Positions 57,697 through 64,000 of a stretch of 64,000 bases of DNA are shown piece by piece. The stretch covers positions 62,001-126,000 of the forward strand of contig CATNEN010000008.1 in NCBI GenBank assembly GCA_950097015.1. The letters run 5' to 3'. The position numbers and the translations under genes are program-made. The notes beneath the pieces are model-generated. The model worked only from the letters and a program-made list of their open reading frames with translations. It ran no database searches and was not told the DNA's origin. Position 1 is the first letter of the stretch; the number at the start of each line of letters is the position of its first letter. This DNA comes from Macrostomum hystrix (taxonomy: Eukaryota; Platyhelminthes; Macrostomidae).

Positions 57697-60600
57697 TATT
57701 AGTTTTATCGCTACTAGTGTGATGAGAATGGCCATTTCCTGGGACAAACTCAGCCGCTTCAATAATCGCCTCCTCGACAATAATGCCGCCACCGCCGCCG
57801 CCGCTGACAGAGGCGCGAGGCCCCTGCAGGAGCAGCTCTTCCAGCTCGGAGGCGTTCACCTGGCTGGAGGCGCGCGAACTGCTGCGGCGCGACGACGAAG
57901 AATGACCGCTAAGCCACGACGGCGTGGTCGACGACGATGTTGAAGACGCGGCGCCGCTGCTTCGCCGACGATTAGTCCAGTCAATGACGACGGCAGCGGA
58001 GGCGAAGGCTCGATGAGGAGCGGGCGCCGATTGTCGCCAGGCGCCCTGGTTGCTGTTGCTGCCAGCAAGGTCCGCCTGCTCCAGCATGGATAGGGGCCCG
58101 GAGTCCGGGGCCTGCGGCGTCTGCTTCGGGACCTGCGACGGAATGATTAAGTAGAGAGAGTGTAGAAAGATGTGCAGCCGAGAGCACAGCCGCAGCTATT
58201 GCGCGACGCATCCGAAGGCTGCGTACGGCTGTTCAGTCCATGGACTGGGTGCGACGCCACACCCGCCGTCCATTACCCCAGCTAATGCTGGCACCCGTTT
58301 AACAGTTGGGTGATCTGAATCAACGCAGAGTAAAGTGACTTGATAAAGGACACAAATTGTTCCAGTGGAGTCGGGAATCGAACCCCCGACCTTTAAGTCA
58401 AGAGTCCGACGCTAGGCTACAACCCCAATAGAATCAGGAACCAATTAAATACACAGCCTAAATACCTAGAATTGTAATAAATAGAAATTAGACCTAGCCT
58501 AATTGGGCCAGACGTACAGCTAGTGCCACAACCACTACAGTTTACAGCTGTCCAGTCCTTGGACTGGGAGGGGGTGGCCGCAAAGCCGACCCAATTTTTA
58601 AGCTAACTGCTTAAAAGAGGAAATGCTAAAAGAGGACCCGATATTCTGAGATTCTGAGCCTCAAAAGGCCACTCACACTAGCAAAAGACTGTCTAAATCC
58701 AACGAAAGCTTTATTGAGTTCTCGCATCAGATTGCACTCGTAGTACTGCTCGTGCTGGCACCAAATAAACGGCAGAGCGTCCATAGAAACCAAGCAGCGC
58801 TCCAGCAAGGTGGAAGTCGAGGAAGAATAGCAATAAGAGGAGGGCGCCAGTCGGCCGGTGAAACGGAATCCGGCACCGGAGCCAGAGTAGGCGCTGAATG
58901 GCTCGTAGCCGAAAACAAACACAGCCTCATTGCTGTCCATGGCCTCCATAAATAGCTGAGTTACCAGCAACTCGGGATGTACGCAGAAGTTCACCTCCTC
59001 CTGCGAATGGATAAATTAAAATTTGGACTATTTTGGTAATTAAAAATATTTTAAAATTCACCAAATTTCTTCAAATTCGCATCAAAGCTAAGATATTTTC
59101 ACAACATATCGGCTTTATAGCTTCCACTATATTTTACTTTCCTCCCATTCTTCTCTACCTACTTTTAACTCTCTTCTCTCCACATTTTAACTCGCCTCTC
59201 TCCCCTTCTAACTCCCTTATCTCCCTTCTAACTCGCCTTTCTCTCCTCTCTTCCCCATTCAAACTCTCTTCTCTCTCCCCCTTCTAACTGGCCTCTCTCC
59301 ACCTTCTAACTGGCCTCTCTCCACCTTCTAACTCGCCTCTCTCCCCTTCCAACTCGCCTCTCTCCCCCTTCTAACTGGCCTCTCTCCCCCTTCCAACTCG
59401 CCTCTCTCCACCTTCTAACTCGCCTCTCTCCCCTTCCAACTCGCCTCTCTCCCCCTTCTAACTGGCCTCTCTCCCCCTTCCAACTCGCCTCTCTCCACCT
59501 TCTAACTCGCCTCTCTCCACCTTCTAACTCGCCTCTCTCCCCTTCCAACTCGCCTCTCTCCCCCTTCTAACTGGCCTCTCTCCCCCTTCCAACTCGCCTC
59601 TCTCCACCTTCTAACTCGCCTCTCTCCACCTTCTAACTCGCCTCTCTCCCCTTCCAACTCGCCTCTCTCCCCCTTCTAACTGGCCTCTCTCCCCCTTCCA
59701 ACTCGCCTCTCTCCACCTTCTAACTCGCCTCTCTCCACCTTCTAACTCGCCTCTCTCCACCTTCTAACTCGCCTCTCTCCACCTTCTAACTCGCCTCTCT
59801 CCCCTTCCAACTCTCTTCTCTCTCCACCTTCTAACTCGCCTCTCTCCACCTTCCTACCCCCTTCTGTCCCCTTCTAACTCGCCTCTCCCCCATTCTAACT
59901 CCCTTCTCTCCCCTTGCAATTTCCAGAGAGCTTACCTGACCGACACCAGTTCGCAGCGCGGTGCCGCCTAGAAGGCAGCTGCCAAAATTCACGTGCAACA
60001 ATGACGCGTCGGCTTGGTCAATAGGCGCCTCGCTGTCTAGCAGAATCGGGCACAGCGGCTGGCAGCTGGCAGCTAATTGGTCAGCGGCCAGTAACAGTCC
60101 CGGGTCTAGCACTGACCGAACTATCAACAGCTTCTCATTGTCTTCGTCAATTATTTCCAACTGATTGGCTAGGCTAGATCGGCGATGAAGCTCTTCAAAA
60201 TAGGCCAGGATGCAGCGAAGCTTTTCGGCTTGATAGCTGGAGCTGCGGGTCATGGGCGGGTAGGGATTTGGGGTTTTCGCTTTCAGTTCTTAAGATTCCA
60301 AGGGATTTAGGTTCTTTGGGTTGTAGGTTACTTTGGGTTTTAGGTTCTTTGGGTTGTACGTTTTTTGGGTTGTAGGTTAGTTAGGGTTTTAGGTTCTTTG
60401 GGTTGTTGGTTACTTAGTGTTTTTGGTTCTTTGGGTTGTAGGTTACTTAGGGTTTTAGGTTCTTTGGGTTGTAGGTTAGTTAGGGTTTTAGGTTCTTTGG
60501 GTTGTAGGTTACTTAGGGTTTTAGGTTCTTTGGGTTGTAGGTTAGTTAGGGTTTTAGGTTCTTTGGGTTGTAGGCTACTTAGTGTTTTAGGTTCTTTGGG

Positions 60601-62915
60601 TTGTAAGCTACTTAGTGTTTTAGGTTCTTTGGGTTGTAGGCTACTTAGTGTTTTAGGTTCTTTGGGTTGTAGGTTAGTTAGGGTTTTAGGTTCTTTGGGT
60701 TGTAGGCTACTTAGTGTTTTAGGTTCTTTGGGTTGTAGGTTACTTAGGGTTTTAGGTTCTTTAGGTTGTAGGCTACTTAGTGTTTTAGGTTCTTTGGGTT
60801 GTAGGTTGCTTAGGGTTTTAGGTTCTTTGGGTTGTTGGTTATTTAGTTTTTTATTTCTTTGGGTTGTAGGCTACTTAGGGTTTTAGGTTCTTTGGGTTGT
60901 TGGTTACTTAGTGTTTTTGGTTCTTTGGGTTGTAGGTTACTTAGTGTTTTAGGTTCTTTGGGTTGTAGGCTACTTAGTGTTTTTGGTTCTTTGGGTTGTA
61001 GGTTACTTAGTGTTTTAGGTTCTTTGGGTTGTAGGTTACTTAGTGTTTTAGGTTCTTTGGGTTGTAGGCTACTTAGTGTTTTAGGTTCTTTGGGTTGTAG
61101 GCTACTTAGTGTTTTAGGTTCTTTGGGTTGTAGGTTACTTAGGGTTTTAGGTTCTTTGGGTTGTAGGCTACTTAGTGTTTTAGGTTCTTTGGGTTGTAGG
61201 TTACTTAGTGTTTTAGGTTCTTTGGGTTGTAGGCTACTTAGTGTTTTAGGTTCTTTGGGTTGTAGGTTACTTAGGGTTTTAGGTTCTTTGGGTTGTAGGT
61301 TACTTAGGGTTTTAGGTTCTTTGGGTTGTAGGTTACTTAGTGTTTTAGGTTCTTTGGGTTGTAGGCTACTTAGTGTTTTAGGTTCTTTGGGTTGTAGGTT
61401 ACTTAGGGTTTTAGGTTCTTTGGGTTGTAGGTTACTTAGGGTTTTAGGTTCTTTGGGTTGTAGGTTACTTAGGGTTTTAGGTTCTTGGGGTTGTAGGAGT
61501 ATACTCTTAGGGTGTAAGGTATTTTAGGTTTGCAGGTTCGCAGGGTTTAGAGTCGCACTCACGCAGACAGAATGCCGGCAAAGAATGGCGCAAAGCTATT
61601 GTCGGACAGAATTTCGCGCAGTTCAACCGGATGCGGCGGCATCAGGCAGAGAAATGCCGAGGCCAGCAGACTGGAGACGAAACTGCGGCTTAGCATGGCG
61701 GCGACGGCTGCGCAAAGGGAAATTTGAAATTATATTTTGTCATCGAAGTTTTAAGCGCGTAAATAAAGCAAATAACTGTTTGGAATACTTGGTCTGACGT
61801 GTGTCAGATTTTGCTCAGTGTCAGTGTCAGCTGGTGTTTGTGTGAGCTGGTGTTTGTGTCAGCTGGTGTTTGTGTCAGCTGGTGTTTGTGTGAGCTGGTG
61901 TTTGTGTCAGGTAGCGTCATTGTAAGCTGGTGTCTGTGTCAGTGTCAGCTGGTGTTTGTGTCAGATGCTGTCAGTGTCAGCTGGTGTTTGTGTCAGTGTC
62001 AGCTGGTGTTTGTGTCAGGTAGCGTCAGTGTAAGCTGGTGTCTGTGTCAGTGTCAGCTGGTGTGTGTGTCAGCTGGTGTTTGTGTCAGCTGGTGTCTGTG
62101 TCAGTGTCAGCTGGTGTTTGTGTCAGCTGGTGCTTGTCAGTGTCAGCTGGTGTCTGTGTCAGTGTCAGCTGGTGTCTGTGTCAGTGTAAGCTGGTGTCTG
62201 TGTCAGTGTCAGCTGGTGCTTGTCAGTGTAAGCTGGTGTCTGTGTCAGTGTCAGCTGGTGTCTGTGTCAGTGTAAGCTGGTGTCTGTGTCAGTGTCAGCT
62301 GGTGCTTGTCAGTGTAAGCTGGTGTTTGTGTCAGTGTCAGCTGGTGTTTGTGTCAGCTGGTGCTTGTCAGTGTAAGCTGGTGTCTGTGTCAGTGTCAGCT
62401 GGTGTTTGTGTCAGGTAGCGCCAGTGTCAGCTGGTGTCTGTGTCAGTGTCAGCTGGTGTTTGTGTCAGGTAGCGCCAGTGTCAGCTGGTGTCTGTGTCAG
62501 TGTCAGCTGGTGTTTGTGTCAGCTGCTGTCAGTCAGATCCAGCAAGGTCAAACTCACGCAGATTCTGCCTTGAATAATTCAAGGTCTCCCGATGCGTCTC
62601 CAGTGCCAGCACCCGGTCCACAATAAACGGCAGGGTGGCGCCGAAGAACTGTCGCCTCTCGTCCGGCCGCAGGCAGCTTTCTAAGAAACGACCCAAGCCG
62701 GCAAAGCAGGACCTGCTGCGGCCAGCACCGGCGGTGGTGCCGCCAACACAGCTGGCGTGCAGCTGATCTAAGGCCCGCATCAGAGTGGAAGTTTTTCCGT
62801 CATTCTGACGCAACAAAAGCAACAATTTGCGCAACTCCGGCCAGTTAGGAAGATCGACGGGCAATCTGACCGCAGATATGTGCAACGAATGAGGCGGCTG
62901 CTGCTGCTGCTGCAT
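55927..62915 (-). CDS. PARG: Poly(ADP-ribose) glycohydrolase (PARG) with large cassette exon
   Basis: Seven exons join in frame: 62915-62558, 61707-61563, 60242-59936, 59000-58677, 58132-56969, 56535-56365 and 56085-55927, giving about 875 aa. PARG removes poly(ADP-ribose) chains from proteins. Family segments in order are: RSFVSSLLASAFLCL and KLRCILAYFEEL (helical domain), VNFGSCLLGG, GQEEVNF across the exon 3/4 junction (catalytic Glu pair, about 271-272), PELLVTQLFMEAMDSNEAVFV, FSAYSGSGAGFRF, NKAFVGF, VATGNWGC and GGDPQLKSLLQ. The usual GGG-X7-QEE signature reads GGT-X7-QEE. The Asp 18 residues before the first Glu, catalytic in human PARG, is Asn253 here. Residues 379-766 come from one exon inserted between NKAFVGF and VATGNWGC. 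ATG 62915 is the first after an in-frame stop. MIC13-like DNA lies upstream on the same strand. Confidence 0.92.
56086..56364. other. PARG: PARG intron 6
   Basis: Short intron without an array, only two copies of cccgaaagggtaa. Confidence 0.6.
56570..56950. repeat. 22-bp array in PARG intron 5
   Basis: About 17 copies of a unit with cattcctcaggtaggattat. Confidence 0.96.
56969..58132 (-). CDS. PARG: PARG 388-codon cassette exon with AKAP-like helices
   Basis: 1164 bases, phase 0 at both ends, acceptor gtcgcag, donor CAT/GTGAGT. Most is low-complexity: Ser-rich, a polyQ run (57661-57687) and Arg-rich tracts. Four short amphipathic helices stand out: IIVEEAIIEAAEF (about 495-507), LTDSVFRDAIFEA (622-634), LADRLAEKAVSSA (685-697) and LSRRILDQAMAEA (745-757). 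The last three share one spacing of hydrophobic and Ala positions, the pattern of PKA RII-anchoring helices. Skipping the exon keeps frame and restores a normal-looking PARG order. It could be alternative, or constitutive as a long surface loop. Confidence 0.75.
58160..58434 (-). mobile_element. tRNA-derived SINE, family B, copy 2
   Basis: On the minus strand it has a tRNA-like head with B-box gggttcgattcccgac, then tgtcctttatcaagtcac, the palindrome CAGTCCATGGACTG (58234-58247) and a tail with ctgcgcgacg-type body sequence. Lies in PARG intron 4. Confidence 0.82.
58540..58612. mobile_element. SINE B fragment
   Basis: Contains cagtccttggactg, a one-base variant of the palindrome, beside a short GC-rich body remnant. 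Confidence 0.45.
58677..59000 (-). CDS. PARG: PARG exon 4: catalytic glutamates
   Basis: 108 codons, phase 0 at both ends. It begins EEVNFCVHPELL, so the QEE triad is created by splicing. It includes the Tyr-containing loop FSAYSGSGAG, VSMDALPF (strand), and ELNKAFVGF. It ends SFAS at AGT/GTGAGT. Confidence 0.93.
59160..59925. repeat. 21-22-bp pyrimidine array in PARG intron 3
   Basis: About 35 units such as ctaactcgcctctctccacc. On the transcribed strand sense the RNA is purine-rich. It ends next to the exon 3 donor. Confidence 0.95.
59936..60242 (-). CDS. PARG: PARG exon 3: first half of the signature
   Basis: Starts SSYQAEKLRCILAYF after ccgcag and ends GVGQ in phase 0 at CAG/GTAAGC. It contains HVNFGSCLLGGT, where human PARG has Asp-Phe-Ala-Asn and three glycines. 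The spacing from Asn253 to the catalytic Glu271 is the same 18 residues as in the human enzyme. Confidence 0.9.
60285..61505. repeat. 33-bp array in PARG intron 2
   Basis: About 36 copies of a 33-bp unit with gggttgtaggttacttagtg. The plus-strand frames across it (GCRLLSVLGSL repeats) are artefacts of a unit length divisible by three. Units contain ttaggtt and ttaggg fragments but no telomeric array. Confidence 0.96.
61800..62528. repeat. 18/24-bp composite array in PARG intron 1
   Basis: Built from gtgtcagctggtgtttgt (18 bp) and a 6-bp longer form with an extra gtgtca. Plus-strand frames are artefacts. Confidence 0.95.
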
Positions 62916-63613
62916 GGTCGGGTCTCTCAAACAAGAAACTAACCGATACAGTAGCTACAGAATAGTACAAAGTGTACTTAACGATTTTGAATCGTTCAGG
63001 CTGTTGCTCTAGCTTCGGAAGACTGGAATGAGATTTTTTACGGTAGCACTCATCGTAATAACCCCGTAAAAACGGAACATGGTACAAAAAGGCTAAAGTG
63101 TGACAGTGTTCCGTTTGATAAATTCTGTATAACTTTATAAACTTCAAAATGACGTTTCAAATTATCGCCTATGGTCTAACCTCTTGTTTATTTTACCAAT
63201 CTAGAGTGCCAAGAAAAATGAAATAAGAAAAAAACTGAAAAACAACTAGCGCGGTACAATATCACTCGCATCATAACGCTCTCCAGATTTCTCGTGTATT
63301 TCGTGAAGGGTCAATTAAGTTAATCTAAGCAAAATTAGAATTTAAGAAACTAGGCATTTGCTGTTTGTGTCTGGGGGAGGCCGACGCATGGGTCCAAATA
63401 TCTCTAACCAAATTACTATGAGTAGGATCTAAAGAATGTGCGAAAATCCCTTTGTTAACTATATACCCATTAAAGTACACATGCACTTTAAAAAGTGCGA
63501 GTTATCTACTTTAAAGTACACGTGTACTAAAAAAGTACTAGCGAAAGGACATTGGTAGGCTAAAGTGACAGAATATGAAAAGTACATCCGTTGCTACAAT
63601 AAATGTAATTTTT
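62916..63613. other. Spacer between the MIC13-like gene and PARG
   Basis: About 700 bases with an in-frame stop shortly before the PARG ATG. It must contain the MIC13-like 3' UTR and the PARG promoter or 5' UTR. Two inverted repeats lie at 63483-63528. Confidence 0.5.
63483..63528. other. Paired palindromes
   Basis: gcactttaaaaagtgc (63483-63498) is an inverted repeat with a 2-base loop, and agtacacgtgtact (63515-63528) is a perfect palindrome. They sit 85-130 bases downstream of the MIC13-like stop. Confidence 0.7.
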
Positions 63614-63931
63614 TTATTCGGACCCAGACAGCAGGCCGCGACAGGCGGATGTTAAACTGCTGGGCGCTCGCGCGAGCCAGGCGCAAGCGGCGGCGACTCC
63701 GCTATTCCATTGGCCGGCCGCGTTGTCAACTAGTTGGCCCCCGCTAGGCGCCGAGTCGACCATTGCCGCTGCCTCCGGCAGGATTTCGCGTCGCAGCCTG
63801 GTTGCAGCCGGATTCGGCAGGCCGGCCTGGAGGCTCCAGACGCCGGCTGAGTGCGTGGCCCATAGGGCGCCGCCGACTAGGCTCAGCTTGCTAGCGCGAA
63901 TCAGCCACGGGATTAGAACAGCCTGCAACAT
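63614..63931 (-). CDS. MIC13/QIL1-like MICOS subunit
   Basis: Single-exon frame of 105 aa. The order of features follows MIC13 (118 aa in human as I recall): a short hydrophobic N-terminus reaching a Gly-Gly-Ala at residues 20-22 (LIRASKLSLVGGALW), a variable middle, then QWNSGVAAACAWLARAPS, which parallels the WNxGI...APS segment near the C-terminus of MIC13. MIC13 is an inner-mitochondrial-membrane protein that links MICOS subcomplexes at cristae junctions. A possible acceptor (catgttgcag at 63925-63923) overlaps the start, so an upstream exon cannot be excluded. The AATAAA at 63617-63612 overlaps the TAA stop. Similarity is short and judged by eye. Confidence 0.55.
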   Translation of the reverse strand: MLQAVLIPWLIRASKLSLVGGALWATHSAGVWSLQAGLPNPAATRLRREILPEAAAMVDSAPSGGQLVDNAAGQWNSGVAAACAWLARAPSSLTSACRGLLSGSE

Positions 63932-64000
63932 GATTGGTCAAAAACTAACATGAAAGAAACGAAAACTACCGAGAATCTACTATGAATGGAGTGGAAACTA

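Noticed and set aside
60285-61505. Interstitial telomere array
   Set aside because: ttaggg-like words occur in each 33-bp unit but never as consecutive hexamers.
60365-61527. Plus-strand frames of repeated GCRLLSVLGSL
   Set aside because: Produced by a 33-bp tandem unit, a multiple of three, in an intron of a minus-strand gene.

Overview
The window is animal nuclear DNA. Genes are split by GT-AG introns, exons are GC-rich in AT-rich surroundings, and poly(A) signals, tRNA-derived SINEs and a LINE fragment are present. By a manual tally about one third of the 64 kb is short-unit tandem arrays (8-41 bp units). Exons are rich in polyQ, polyS, polyA and polyG. A lophotrochozoan, possibly a free-living flatworm, fits this picture, but that placement is a low-confidence inference.

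Layout. (1) 1-4.8 kb: a 16-bp satellite, two minor arrays, and the 3' flank of the first gene. (2) 10.7-4.8 kb, minus: a NEK9-type kinase in 7 exons, with an N-terminal extension that looks like a DUF4347 domain, then kinase, RCC1 propeller and coiled coil (about 1169 aa). (3) 12.7-28.2 kb, plus: a p120/delta-catenin family armadillo protein in 9 coding exons (about 1005 aa) ending in the PDZ ligand DSWV. It is head to head with the NEK gene. (4) 21.2-19.3 kb, minus: an atypical Rho-family GTPase with a degenerate P-loop, nested inside intron 5 of the catenin gene. (5) 43.5-32.0 kb, minus: a Prop1/UNC-42-type paired-like homeobox gene in 4 exons (about 341 aa). Its introns carry several kilobases of satellite. 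(6) 44-55.9 kb: mostly satellites, SINEs and a 5'-truncated RNase H-bearing LINE inserted inside a satellite. (7) 62.9-55.9 kb, minus: a poly(ADP-ribose) glycohydrolase (PARG) gene in 7 exons (about 875 aa). A 388-codon phase 0-0 exon interrupts its catalytic domain. (8) 63.9-63.6 kb, minus: a short gene resembling the MICOS subunit MIC13/QIL1, upstream of PARG on the same strand.

Exon joins were worked out by hand from splice consensus, frame phase and family similarity. In all four of the larger genes and the GTPase, every chosen join preserves frame, which is the main internal evidence. The genes (centrosome kinase, junction protein, GTPase, neuronal or pituitary-type homeobox factor, PAR hydrolase, mitochondrial membrane protein) do not form a pathway.

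The most interesting points are: the PARG cassette exon, which encodes three or four amphipathic helices with the spacing of PKA RII-anchoring (AKAP) helices; the PARG Asp-to-Asn change at a catalytic position; the DUF4347-NEK fusion; the nested pseudo-GTPase; and the rule that most larger introns hold their own private tandem array.
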